From assembly GCA_003640385.1 (NCBI GenBank), contig RCAB01000007.1:558001-622000 (forward strand): a stretch of DNA of 64,000 nucleotides, given 5' to 3'. Within the stretch, counting starts at the first letter, position 1, and each line of letters starts with the position of its first letter. Below are positions 14,140 to 27,074 of the stretch, piece by piece. Under the pieces are notes generated by a model that made no database searches, was not told where the DNA came from, and saw only the letters and a program-made list of their open reading frames with translations. The position numbers and the translations under genes were made by a program. The stretch is from Setaria digitata. Its lineage: Eukaryota; Nematoda; Chromadorea; Rhabditida; Setariidae.

Positions 14140-17100
14140 GGAAAGAAACAACAGTGTTCGTGTTGAACATTTAGGAGAAATTTGTAAAGCTTTCCTCTCT
14201 TCATCACTTTCTGATTCTATGTTAGATATCAATTGATATTACTGGTACTGACTGATATCTTATCAGCATGCAAGATGAAAAATTGTGGTTCCTAATCAGC
14301 ATGCTTGATAATATCATTTATTTTTGTTTTCTGGAAATCTTTTACGGTGCTTTTTAAATGTTCTTTCTCATCTTCATCTTCATTCCTTTTCAATTTTTCA
14401 AATTTGTTTTGTAAAATTCTATTTATTCTATTGGAATGCGACATTATATCGGAGTTTTAAATTACTCATTTAATCTTTGAACCTCCCCAGACAGTTTGAA
14501 ATTTGCTATTTTGGCTTCGCCATTCGCATCTTTTCAATAAAAATTTGCAAGAACTGCAAAGTTCAAGAATTGATATCTCAAGGATCAAGTTGTCTTTTTA
14601 AAATCGTTTTAAAAAAAATTAAATTCCTGCTTGATTTAATTGAACTTATGTAGCATTCTTTTTTTGATGCTCAGATTAGTCCCTAGTTTGTATTATTCGC
14701 ATCATACCTGGTCTAGTTATAATGCGGTATATCTTACCTCTGGTCTCAATTTTCAAAACATCTAGAAATTTTGTGCCTTTCTCGATTAATTCTACCCTTC
14801 GAAAGGAAAGGGAAGGAAGAGAAAAGAAGGCGATTGAAGTGAGAGACGAGAGAAATTTTAGAACGATGAATTTCGTCTCTTAAACTTACCCTATCCTAAA
14901 TTCACCTACTATGTTGCAAGACTTTTTTACTCGTTCTCCATTTGCATTTATATGTAAAATATTTTCAGTTATTTGTTTTGAGAAACGACTGGTGAATTTC
15001 GCAACATATCATGATTGCTAATTTTAAAACTTATTGACAACTTTTTTCAAACTTTTATACCTGAAATTGACACTTCTCAAAAAAGTCTCGAACTTCTTTT
15101 AAACTGAATTTGTATTTCACGAAATACCATTGATTATTCAAACATTTAAAAGCGATGTTGACTAGTACGGAATGAAATGAATTAGAATGATAGTGAAATT
15201 GTAATGTAAGCATTTTAACCAGACGAAGATGACCCCTACGGTATTCACTTACTTAGTTCATTGTTAGCTTTAGGAATTGACAGATATAATTCTATTAATT
15301 TTAGTTTGTCTTTGCTGTCAAATGCTCGTACTTACTCGCTGTTCATCTATTTACACTCAATATTTGTCTGTCTGTATTTTCAATATTTTGTTTTTCAATA
15401 TTATTTACAAACATTACTGTGGTCACAATAAAACACCAAATAATTGTAAGCCATACGATTGAAAATTAAAGATTCTTTTTTGCTCTATGTTATTCGAATT
15501 TTGTTATCATACCTTATCATCATTGCATTACTATAATGATTGATATACAATGTATTACATGCTGATAGTAGTGGCAGATTAGCACTGCGATTGAATATTT
15601 GAAACATTTTTCGTCTGTTTTACTCAAAAGTGGAAATTCTATATTTTTGAATAAAATATATTTGACAATTCATTAATAATTTTCAAAATATTGCTGAAGC
15701 GAAAAGTAATATAATGAGTGGTTAGCTTTTCTCCACTGCTATTAAGCATGATATCATTTAATAGTACCAATGAAATCAGTGCAATTTTATCTGTCCTTGT
15801 GCAATAATGAATTTATATAGTTGTTTGTTGACAGTGATTGATACTGCCATAATTTTCACTCGTCATTACTGTTAACAATAATTAATCATTTAATTATTTA
15901 ATTACTCAAGAATGCCAATTCGAGGATTCGCCCCTTTAAGGATGCTTTGGGATATCTTAATAAAAATTTCCTTTTTTTTTTCGGTTCTGTTTTTGAATGA
16001 CTGTTAGTGAAAATCACTACTGACAAAACTTTCATTAACGCTACTCAAAAAGACAGACATGAAGAAAGTGACCGTTTGTTCTATCTTCAAGAATGCGGCA
16101 TACGTTGTTAAGAAATGAAGTCAAAATTGACAAGGAGTAATCAGATATACAAGTACATTACACTAGCAAGAAATCATGAGGATCGAGATGATACGGTGAT
16201 CATTATAGCCATTGGAGGGGAGAGAAATGGATTAATAATATTGCAAAAATCAACTAAGCATTCAAGTTGTGAAGAAAAAACTTTTTCAAGAAAAAGGAAA
16301 TCTTCGGAAGAAACATTGAGCTGCATTGCGAGAACCAATGAATTTTTTTTTTTTTTTAATAATCTGGAGGAAAAATTCTACTATAAAGTCTAGTCAAAAT
16401 AAATCTAACTTATTTTCCAGTATTTTCAAAGTAACTCTCGAGTTTATTCTAGGACTGTATCACTGAACTAAAATTATTTACAAGTTTAAATTAAGCTCCT
16501 CCAACAATCAGTCGCAGAGATCTATTCTTGAATAAATTTTTTATGGAAATAACCTATTGAAAACAGTTGATAAAAAAAAATATTTCTGTTTGAATATTAT
16601 ACATTTCACTAAGTGTAAAATTAAATGGTAAAAATCATTTAAAATCTGCAATTACCATCAAAAATAGAAGCCTTACGAAATCTTTTTACTTCCTCAGAGA
16701 AAACTTTTAGATTTTTGGAAAGGATTGTCGAAGTAGCAAGGCATTAATTAGTTGCAAATACTTAAGAAAATTTGGTTCTAAACATCGCTCAGACTGAGTT
16801 TTTTTAATTAACTTTCTAATAGCTTCCTTTTTTCGGCTCATTTTAACAAAAAATAGTAAAAATTTGCTGTAATATATCGTAGTAACAAGGGCAATCAGTT
16901 AGTTACAGAGACAGCCAAGTTTGTTCGCTATATCAGCTGTTTCAGTAATTATTTTAATTAGCTTACTAGTAAAATGGAACAATTTAAAACTGATTAATTG
17001 CTAAAGTTTATTAAAAAAATTGGAATTATTCGAATCGATAAAATTTCTTGATATTTTGGTAAAAAACTGAATGATTTCATTCTCGGAAATTTAACCAATG

Positions 17101-19809
17101 CACCATCACCATAATTACGTTTGTTGTAGGCTATGCGTTACTACTACTGTAATAAGAGAAGAAGTATAATTTCGGTGAAGAAATATTCTACTCAAACTAT
17201 TGAAATCTATTAGGAAAACAGATTAATTAGCGCTTATTGTGGTTATCTATTAGGATAACAGAACGACCGATTTAATTATATTATTTAATTATATTTTGCA
17301 AACAGCGAACAGCAATCTTTTGGACAGAAGTGATTTCTCGAAACGACTCAGTTCATTTCTCTTCTATTCATTACATCGCATTTTTAAGCACAACGGAACT
17401 AGAAATGGCAGGAACTTTTTCGTTTCGATAAAGAGAAATATGGAATTGTTAATAATTATTAAGGTAGATGTGTTCAGTTAAAAAGTTTGGATTCTTTGAG
17501 AGAAAAAATAGTTTTGCTTATAGAATTTAAATTATGCACAATTTCTTGCTGAAGAAAAGTGACAAATAGGGAATTTTTGACTGAATAACTTGCGACCTTC
17601 ACGCATTTATTGAAAACAATAGGCAAGTTTCCTGATCAATCAACAACGATTATGCTTGGCGGAGACCAAAAAAACTCGAAAGAAGTTTAGCGGAAGAAAA
17701 TGAAGTAAAAGATGGTGACTGGATGAGCTGTCAGAAGGCATTGCAATTACAAAAGAAGAAACAGTAGTTGTCGATCATTCAAGAAATTCAGTCATAAATA
17801 GCATAAAATATATTTGGAGCGTTATGAAAGTGAAATCAGACTTCTTGACGTTAATTAACTTGCAAGGTTTCCATTCAGCTAATATCATCTCAACTTCATT
17901 TCTGCAAGTTCTTTGATACTTTCATTTCATTTATTTCCAGTACAAAAGACAAGAGGATGCAGGTCATATCCTATAATAATAATAGTAATAATATTGCTTT
18001 CTTTACTGCTGTAAATCGCATTCTGTGAAAAGTTTGGAAATTAGCATTAATTAGAAAGTTAAAAGAAAGAAAAAAAAACTAAAACTGAGAGACTTTTATT
18101 GTTCTGCTTGAATGACTCGATAAGGGCTTCAGATGTCGAAGAAAACATTGTAAATTTGCAGTTGTTGTGCTAAGAGTAATGGCACATTTTATGACTGAAA
18201 AGGTCAACCAATTGTGAAATAAAAAATCTCCACCTACTGTTAAATCATCCGACATTATTAATCGTCTTGAATAAAGAAGCTCTGGAACGGAAAACCGTTT
18301 CATCAGCTAGCAGCATTAATATCATCTATGGTACTGTAAAGGGAACTGCACTTGATAAACTGATCGTTCGCAATGCTGTTAATTAAAAGATGAAAGAAAA
18401 AGTTTCTTCAAGAATAAGTTATGCTATTACCGTATGTCTCTCATCCTTTTTTCCTTCACATTCTTAATCATTCAGTCTTTCTCACTCATCTATTCATTTC
18501 ATTTCCGATTTCTTTCTGCTCACCGCCACTTTACGCTAGCGTTGATTTTTGATCAATCGCTCTAATACTTGCTAATTTTATATTTATACTGTCTGAAATT
18601 TGTAGTGCAAGGAAGAAAAGTCATCTCGATGGATTCAGTACTCTTTCCATACTTGCTTCCTCAGCTGTTCGATCAAGAATCTCAGAAGAAGTTAGCGAAA
18701 AATTACTTCAACAGGTATCAAATCTCTACTCAAATGCACCTGATCCAAAGACATCCTAGCTTGATCTAGAGTAACAGCATGCAAATCGCTCTTCATTCTG
18801 GTGGATCAGTGGTTGAAATTACAATAGTACATCCTTTAATTGGTATCCAGTTTCATCATTTTCAAAATTCCTCAGTAAATTTTGACATTTTTCTATCTTT
18901 AAAAAATAATGTTCCACAAATTGTCACAGGTCACTTTCTCGTCTTACAGCCAACCATCGGGCGGATTCCATCCATACATCGTAATTGTCCGATTCGTTAA
19001 CTTTATAAATTCTTTCTGGCAATCGATTTTCGTCTTGCCTTCAAAATACACTTAGATTTTAAAAATGGTCTGCATGAATAATTAACTGAACCAGCATTTA
19101 AAACCGATAGTGAGATAATATCGAATTCGATGAACTGAATAACAGTCTTCTTCAGACGATTCGCAACAACGAGTTCTACTACATTCAGGCAGAAATTCAT
19201 TCTATTTGAATCTTTTTAGTTTATAGTGCGTACAAAATTTACAATATCTAACTGAAACCATGTTAGTACTGGTACTTCCCACCCAGAAGGGATGAAAAAG
19301 CCTAAATTAGAATCAAGCAAAGATGTTTCTTCCCAGAAAACAGCTTGATTTATTCACAGACCCTCAAGCAAGCTACTTCGAGAAAAGCTGAACAAATAGA
19401 AATCCTTGACAAACAAAGTAGATAGAAGTCATCTAACGCAGGAAAGTGATTTCCTCAGAAAGAATTAATCTTTGCAAAAATACCTGCAAATTTTTGCCAT
19501 TCTTCAGCACATTTCAAACGTTTGTTTCCATCTAAACAGATATATTTCATCACTATTGTTTCACAATTTTTCGCTTAAAGCTGACTTCTGCTAGATGAAG
19601 CGTAGGAATATTATCTTACTATTATGCTCTCTATCACCAATCACTATCAAGCCATTCTGTCACTCAAGTGAATTTTATCTTCACTGCGCCATCCGTCAAA
19701 TCTCATAATGTCAAAACTATACTTCAAGTCTAAAGATTAAATTGAAAAGTGTAGTCTATAAGGTTTTCTCCTGAAAGAAACGACGAGCATACTGATTTTG
19801 AATAATTAA
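14140..19809. other. Large gap between convergent genes, only fragments
   Basis: No gene can be modelled with confidence. A 61-codon frame at 15277-15462 (plus) begins with a hydrophobic leader and has several Cys, but AT-rich DNA easily produces this. A 92-codon frame at 16115-16393 shows no family motif. The segment 18,600-19,540 contains several short exon-like, protein-like stretches, mostly on the minus strand, listed separately. Confidence 0.4.
18608..19533 (-). other. Cluster of exon-like coding fragments, gene unresolved
   Basis: Reading the minus strand, short stretches bounded by AG and GT look protein-like: about 19533-19486 (LKCAEEWQKFA), 19203-19086 (Cys-rich, ECSRTRCCESSEEDCYS), 18997-18931 (YDVWMESARWLAVRRESD), then segments with ENDETGYQLKDVLL and LHAVTLDQARMSLDQ. 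Some phases match, but no start, stop or family could be fixed. The W-M-E-S-A-R-W string recalls the WxETARW motif of SLC4 bicarbonate transporters, yet no membrane segments follow. The plus strand offers a competing three-exon reading (18608-18718, 18778-18872, 18941-19056) whose phases also agree. One strand is probably real; which one is undecided. Confidence 0.3.
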
Positions 19810-22431
19810 TCATCGAGTATCATCACAACTATTCTGCATTACGGCGTCAAGAGAGCTCTTGAAATCTGAAACTTCATACAGCATTAGCAGCAGCACGGTG
19901 TTTCAATATACTTCAATTAATTTACCATAATCGCCGACAGTAATTTGCATGTACAGTGCATTCATCTGCTGTACAGTTTCATTGGGTACGTTAAAATCGC
20001 CATGCTTTCCTTTATAACCAGCTCGTGACATTTTATAAACTGCATTTGCGAAGTCCTAAAATAGAACATAAAAAGTTTTGAAGAGCAGAAGAAAACATTT
20101 TACTTATAAATGTATCAATTTCACCGTTCAAGATAACAAGTCACAACAAGTATATTATCTATCACATCACAGTTCATGATCATATCATTCATAGAACTAT
20201 TTATCGAACTATATATCAATATTTGTCGCCTCCCAGATATTTCTTTTTTCTGGAACCTTTGCTGGCAAAAAAAAAAAAAAAAAAAGAAAAAATGATAATT
20301 TGTTATTATTGTACTCTTCCCAGAATAACAAGTTCATCAAGAACAAAGAGAAGATTAAATTTACCTTGTAATCAAAAGGCTTCTTCTCAAATGTGTAATT
20401 TATAAAAAGAGATAAGAAAAAAAAAAAAAAAAAAAAAAAAACAGTAACGAACTATCAATCATTCCAGAAGAAATTCGCATACCTCAAGGAATTACAACTC
20501 GTTTTGTCGTTGTCGTAATTTCGTCACAAAAAAAAAAAAAAAAAAAAGAAAGAAACATAACGGATTGTTTTTTTAACTTTTTTTTTTTTTGTTTTGTGCG
20601 TTAGGATTTATTACATTTTGTGTTAAAAAACGGATCTTTTCATGATGTAAAAATTGCTCTGTCATTTTTCAAAATTTTCAGCTCAAATAGTTTGCTTGTT
20701 TTGCAAATTCAATTCAAATGGTGTGAAAGAGGTGAAAGGGTGTTGTGAAAAAAGTGTTCGAAAACAATTTTTTTTTTTTATGTTTTTTTTTCCTCTCACG
20801 GAGAAATGAATGGTTGACAATACTTTTTTATGCTTAATTCTTTCCTATCACCAATGTCTTTTAACTTTTTCATCCCATCCAACAATTATGTACACAAATT
20901 CACAGAAATTGATGTCTGGAAAAAAAGAGACAGACTGTCATTATGCTAGACTGTTTGCAGAACATAAAAACTAGTTCTGCTAATTTGATAGTGGCATACT
21001 CTAGTCTCACTGTAATTAGGTCTTATCTGAGACAATAAATAGAGCACACATCCAGTCCTATAATTAACACCATTATGTGAGCGGATAAGTCAGGGAAAGT
21101 CAATGAGACAAAAGATTGCAAATGTGGAAAAGAATTAAACAATGTAAGCAAAGTTTTTTCAGTGTAAATATGCTTGATCCATTTGATTACTAGTGAAATT
21201 TATTAGGTCTTAGAAATATGGAAAGGAAAGAGAGCCAAAAGCCAAATAGGTAGGAATCCACAACTAGTCTGTGATTAATGATACCTTATCTCTCCACAAA
21301 TCTTTGTCCTCACGATGTCTTCTTTCCCAGTATGCTTGAAACTGCTTCGCTTCTTCTTCCGCTTCTTTTTGTTCACGTAAGAAAGTCAACCATCTGAATG
21401 AAGCAAGCTGTGAGCATTTATTTCTAGGAAATCTGTCGATTCCAGGAAAATTAAATAAACGGACTATTTCTCTTCCTCAGTTTTCGTCTAAGAGCAAGTT
21501 TGAAGTGTGCTAGAAAAGGATAAATACTAACCAAGAGGTAAGTGCTGCTATTAGACAAGATAAGGAATAGCTGTAATATGCAGTATTCAGTCCTTCGCTA
21601 TCAATTAAAACACAAGGCTGATCTTGAAAATCTTTCGGCAAACCAAATTAATATTTAAATTAAAAATTCAGATGAACAATAAATATCAAAAATAACCAGA
21701 TAAGTACGTGAGGAATTAGTATTATCGAGAGTTATTCTAGTACACTTCGCAAGATTATGTGGGCTGTACACATACATAGCTTATTCGAGTATATCTGGTG
21801 CAAATTCCACCTGTACTACTTCAAAGTTAGGTAATATCTTTTGTTATTATTGCCAGACGAAGTCTAATCTAAGATCAAAATACCATTCTTGTAAGTAGAA
21901 TTATTTGGGTTATTGAGAGTTTTGTTTATAGCAACAGTACAACATTTCTGCAACCTGAACAGCTTTATAACATAACCTCAATCGAGCTTCGTTGTCTTTT
22001 TTGTTTCGGCGAACAATCAGTTTTTCGAGCTGTTTCATTATAAAATCATCATCTGCTTCATTCGGCAGCTCATCCTCTAAGTTATCATCATTAAAAACTT
22101 TTGTGCTATCAGAGTCGTCGTCACCCACTAAATCAGGAATTTCGTTGCTTGTCCAGTCTTTGTTATCAAGATGAAGCTTGCTGAAGCTTTGCTTATCGAA
22201 CAATGTATTGGACCGCGAATTAATAGATCCAACGTTAATTTCTGCATTTGATTTAGGCAAAAATTCCTTCCCGTCACACTTTCCACCTGTTGTAACATCT
22301 AGTTCGACGTCGCTATCCAAATCCATCTCACCACTTATTTGGTCATTAGAAAAAGAATCCTCAGTATCGTCTGAAGTCCAGTGATTACTGAGATTATCCG
22401 TTTTATCAGAACCACTTATGCTACTAGCCAT
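19810..22431 (-). CDS. Unrecognised acidic protein, about 260 aa
   Basis: Four exons join in phase on the minus strand: 22431-21944, 21393-21285, 20055-19926 and 19865-19810. I do not recognise the family. The first two thirds are Asp/Glu/Ser-rich and probably disordered (DDTEDSFSND, GDDDSDSTK, EADDDF). The last 110 residues look folded: a helical, charged stretch (MKQLEKLIVRRNKKDNEARL, then FLREQKEAEEEAKQFQAYW), an aromatic/basic segment ERRHREDKDLW, and MSRAGYKGKHGDF, ending NSCDDTR. The Y-W...H...W spacing faintly recalls Gemin8 of the SMN complex, which would fit the PHAX neighbour (both snRNP biogenesis), but this is only a guess. The first donor (AAT|GTTGTA) is weak; without that splice the first exon alone would encode 173 aa ending at 21910. 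It lies about 1 kb downstream of PHAX on the same strand. Confidence 0.65.
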
Positions 22432-23458
22432 AGAAGTCCTGAAGTCAAGGATTTGTTACAATATTGCAGCAAAATCACGGAGCCTCAAAGGCATTGTGAA
22501 ACATCAGTTTTGAGAGGTTGGAAAATTAGAACACTTGGATTATGTCCACCATAAATCGATTGATGATCATAGCTACAACGTCTATTGTCTGACCAGCAAT
22601 ACTGTTCTCTTAATACGGTACGTTTTAACTATCTATTATATTCTATTTTACTTCGCGGTTATAATTTTATACCTTTATTCAAGAAACAGCAATGATTCCT
22701 TTCTATTGGACATTTTCCTTCTCCTCTTTCCTTCCTGTTTGGAAAAGTGGATTCTCAAATAACAACACATATTTAATTCAGCATAAAAATAAACAAACTT
22801 AAACAGAATGAAAGTTTCGGAAAATCAAAAATGGATGTGAAATGGTGAAAAAGAAAGCACCGAGTAAGTGGAACTCTGAAGACACAATCTCTGCCTTTAG
22901 AGAAATCAAGCCAATAAATTGGATCCCATTTGGTTAAACCAAAAATTAGCAAATCTTTAAAAGACATCACAGATTTCTAATTCCAGCCCTTTTTCTTGGT
23001 TTAACACTATTTAGATTCGCCTAAAAGACCATATCAGCATAAATCCTACTCTACATCCTATGTATATGTATTTTTTTTTTTTTTTGATCTTTAATATTTA
23101 ATATTACACAGAATAACGCCATATAAAATTCAAAAAAAAATAACACGAAGTTTTTCATATTGGAACCTAGGTATAAACATTAAATTTTTTCCCAACTTAT
23201 GAAATTCAGAAAAAGTAATTTTTCCCCTCCTTCTCCTTTGTTACAGTGGAAATTCCCAAAATATAGAACGATAAAGCCTGCACTATTTCAAAAAATGTAC
23301 ATATTCTAATACTTGTACAAAAACGAATAACATGTGAAACAAAAAAACTATAAAATGAATTAAAATATATATAAAAAAAAAAAAAAAAAAAAAAAAACGT
23401 AACACAACGGTCACTGTTTCCAACGAAACAAAGAAAATTTACATGCCATCCCCATCGG
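22432..23458. other. Spacer between PHAX and the acidic-protein gene
   Basis: Same-strand spacer of about 1 kb. Contains a poly-T run near 23071 and a poly-A run near 23376 (plus strand). Open frames here are homopolymer-driven. No gene seen. Confidence 0.5.
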
Positions 23459-26165
23459 TCAAACAGGATTTTCCTTCCTCGACTGTTTTTCAAGTAAAAC
23501 ATCCGATGCTGTTGATAATTCCTTCAAATCATCGACCTTAAAATGTAGATAAGTTTTTACTATTACAGCTGGAAAAAAGATTTCTAAATAATGTAGGATT
23601 AAAGCAAGCCAATATTTGCCAAAGTGTATAATCAGCCTAACTTCTTTGTATCCACCTGCTTTTGCTTTTTTGACCAATAATAATATTTATGTTCTTTTCA
23701 ATTTCTTGACCGTGCAGTTTTTTTCTTCCTTAAGGTAATTCTACCACCAAAAAAGCAAAATTAACCTGCTTAAGAGCAACATCGAATGCCTGTGCTGCTT
23801 TCTTTCCTTTTCTTTTTGCAATCCTTATTTCTCGAGCAGCAGCCTTTTGGAGGTTACATACTTTCTCCTAAAAGAAAAATTTCCATCTAAAAAATCCAAT
23901 CCAACTTGCAAACAGGAAGCTAAAAATTGCAACAGAAATTTCGAGTGAGAGAATTCCCAAAGTAATTCACACGATGAATTCTGTATAATCAGGCTGCATT
24001 ATTACTGCTGTTACTACTAATGAATAAAAATGCAAGATTACATACAACGTTTTAATCCGTATACCAAACAGCGGAACCATTTAATACAAATAAAAATACC
24101 AATTCCTATTTTCTGAAAATAAATAGAGACCAAACCTTTAATACAGGTAAGACATCCGGATCTGTCTTGAATAAAGTCATAAAAACACCACCGGGAGTAC
24201 GTCGACGTGTACCGTCAGCAATTAGCATCCCACCAGATGCTTCAACATCACGCGTTGCATGAAACAGCTCCAGTGCCTTCTTTTCCCCAATTTCGAATAT
24301 TACGCTGCAATGGTTCCTGGTCAAAATCAATTATTACTGAAGAAAAATAAAAAATAAAAAAGCATTTCATCTACTGAAGAGTTTGATAAGTTTTACCAGG
24401 AAAAGAAACTCCTGTACTTAACCAAACCTACCACTTTAAAATTCTGAAATTCACGAGCATCTATTAATCGGAAGATCCTTCAAATATTTCCAGAAATGAG
24501 GAAGGCTGCACATTAAAGAATACCAAATGATATCATCTTTTTGCTTTTCCATGCCAAAAAAGTAAATAAATAATAATAATAACAACAATATTCTACACTA
24601 AAATGTGAATATACGTTGTCATTCGAAACTTTCAAAACACTAGCCTCCGTAGAAACTTTCCATTACGTTCGTCTAATGCCTTAATAATACGTTCTGCCAA
24701 TTCACCAATACTAATATTTTGCGGGAATTCTGCTTTCATCAATGTTTCCAACGAATGACTACCACTTGCCAATGCATTTACATTTCGATCACCTCTCCGA
24801 CGTTTCAAATAGTTATTCAACTTACCCGGATTTTTTCCAGTTAAATGATCACTCTCTGCAAATAACTCCAAAACCATTTCATGACTCAGCACGTTTACTT
24901 ATAGTTAATTTGTCATTTTATTGCAATTTACACCAACAAAAGAACTTTTGGCCCCTATTAATTCAGAAAACTTACAAAGGCCACTGTCTTGACGCATTTA
25001 ATTGAACTGAATCTAATCTAAGGGTCCAAAAAGAAAGCTTCGGATGCCAAATAACGTCTAATCTAATATAATAAGCCCATCATCACAATTTCTTGAGTAA
25101 TCAACGTTATTCAGAAACTCTAGAGAAAAAAACAAACAAACTCTTACTCGTATTGTAGCTATTAAGTCTCGGTCTTTCATTTCCGTGTGATGTGCTTCGC
25201 GACGTTGAAGCAGAATGCTTCCAAAATTCCTTTCCATTTGTCTCTTGACCGATAAAACTCCTTGATCCTTTTCTGCTATGACTTCTCGATCTACCGCCAC
25301 ATCGATTCGAACAGCTCTCATACTGGAAAACGCTTAGTTTACTTACACATCTATTTACATTTACTGACTAGAGAATTAAGCTTTTCACACCAAAAAAATA
25401 TTTAGAGCTTATTAGAAAATACTCGAACCTTGTCTGGAAATTTCCCAACTCTTTCTTCATCGGCGATAAAATCAAATGGTCCGCTATCAACTGTAGTTGG
25501 TGAGATTCCACGTTTCTACAAGAGACTTTTCTTGAGGATACTGAAGTTTCTTTTTTCTTAAGTTTTAACGACATTCATGCTTGTATCACTTCTTGAAACG
25601 CTTGTAATTTAAAAAATTCTCCCATCTCTAATGGCCAACTTTATATTACTAACTCCTCTTCCTGCACCCCCAGATATATTTTATATATTATGAGATAAAT
25701 ATGAATGATACAATTTGAAATTTGTAAGACAGATCTTAAGACTGCAAAAAAACTGGCGTTACCAACTGGCATCTCATTTCCTGATCGTCATTGATAGAGC
25801 GCACATCAGGAAGAGTGTAACTTTCAACACCACGTTCCACCACATCATTTGCACCTCGATATACTCCAACTTTACCAGAAAACGTTTCTGACAGACTCTG
25901 CTCATCTAATAAATCGGTCCACATCTGTGCAGCTTTGCTGAAGAAATTAGCCAGTCTAGAAATTTCTCCTACTAGTTTCAAACCTTTCCATAAAAAATTG
26001 CTGGTAAAAATTGATTGCTGCGACATGAAATTTAAAGAAATTTTACCTTCCAATCTTACATTCCCTCATCGGATCATCCACATTGTCCAATTTTTGTTCC
26101 TTGCGTAAAGAGGGTCCTTCATCGTCACTGGATGACTCGTCATAACTTTTATTTACCCGATACAT
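23459..26165 (-). CDS. PHAX: PHAX, phosphorylated adaptor for RNA export
   Basis: Adaptor that links the cap-binding complex and CRM1 to export U snRNAs from the nucleus. Eight exons in phase: 26165-26047, 25937-25763, 25515-25429, 25322-25148, 24855-24657, 24316-24136, 23867-23766, 23536-23459; about 371 aa against 394 in human. Seen: an acidic N-terminus (DESSSDDEG), a MWTDLLDEQSLSET segment followed by RGVESYTLPD that matches the animal N-terminal conserved motif, an Arg/Ser-rich linker (exon 4), and the RNA-binding domain with IGEKKALELFHATRDVEASGG and the family signature RRRTPGGVF. A basic helix KRKGKKAAQAFD follows. The exon 5/6 junction was chosen because it restores the exact spacing to the human protein. 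The last intron seems to use a TTTTAAG acceptor. The ATG lies 15 nt after TTTACAG, a likely spliced-leader acceptor. IGBP1 lies upstream on the same strand. Confidence 0.9.
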
Positions 26166-27074
26166 GATCCGAAATATCTGTAAACGAAACCCAGTGTTAC
26201 TACGATTAAGTGAATCATGAGAATTACGTTCAGAACAGGAAAAATACGAAATATAAGAGCTCAACATTAAATAGAAATAAGCCATAATTAAAGACTATAC
26301 AAATTAATTCAATGCGAAGAAACAAGCCGTCATTGTGCACAAGCATTAAAAACTATCATCACGGACGACAGAGTAGAGTGGTCAATCACTGTACTATGAT
26401 TTAATTAATCTATATATCTTCAGTTTTTCGTAATGAATCTCGAAATATTTTTACCTAAGGCTGCAGAAAAGAAAACCTTGCAGTTGCCTGAAATAGATCT
26501 CAGGAGTCAGAAACCACGTTTATAACAATAATTAAAAATAACAAGCCGTCTTAGATAATTAGTAGAAGTAAAGAAAGGTTACGTCATAACCACTTTTAAG
26601 AGTCTGGAGAGCGAGCTTTCAAGTTTTCGTAATTTTTATACATAGCACCACAGAAATACAATACAGTCGAAGTCTATTGAGAAATAAATTTTATAAAACA
26701 AAACCGATGTTTGAACATGGATTATTCCTCAAAACAAGTATTTTTATTTCAAGATGAGGAAAAAACAACATCGTGAGGTGAAATTTTGTGCAGTAGAGAA
26801 TTCATATGCTGCTAATCTTACACAAAACTTGAAAAAGTTTACAACGGCGAGAATGGGATGGTATTACACTAACAATTTTATTTTCTCTGGAGCTAAAAAA
26901 GATCTGTAATATAAAGAACGCTGAACAGTGAAAAAATCTACAGTCTAAAAATTTGTGAAGAGAGACTAAAAGTACAAGACTTATCAATTCAGTGTAATAT
27001 CACAGCAGAGTTCAAACTGTTAACTGTCAAAAATTACCAGTGGATTCATTTTTAATATCGAGGAAAGAATCTTT
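26166..27074. other. Spacer between IGBP1 and PHAX
   Basis: About 0.9 kb of AT-rich sequence between two same-strand genes. No ORF of substance. The TTTACAG at its low-coordinate end is the likely spliced-leader acceptor of PHAX. Spacing is larger than in tight C. elegans operons, but co-transcription of IGBP1, PHAX and the next gene is possible. Confidence 0.45.

Noticed and set aside
15277..15462. Possible small secreted Cys-containing peptide
   Set aside because: Has a hydrophobic leader, but AT-rich background readily gives such frames, and there is no supporting splice or conservation evidence.
24742..25005. 87-codon plus-strand ORF
   Set aside because: Antisense shadow of PHAX exon 5, whose minus-strand reading carries the conserved domain.
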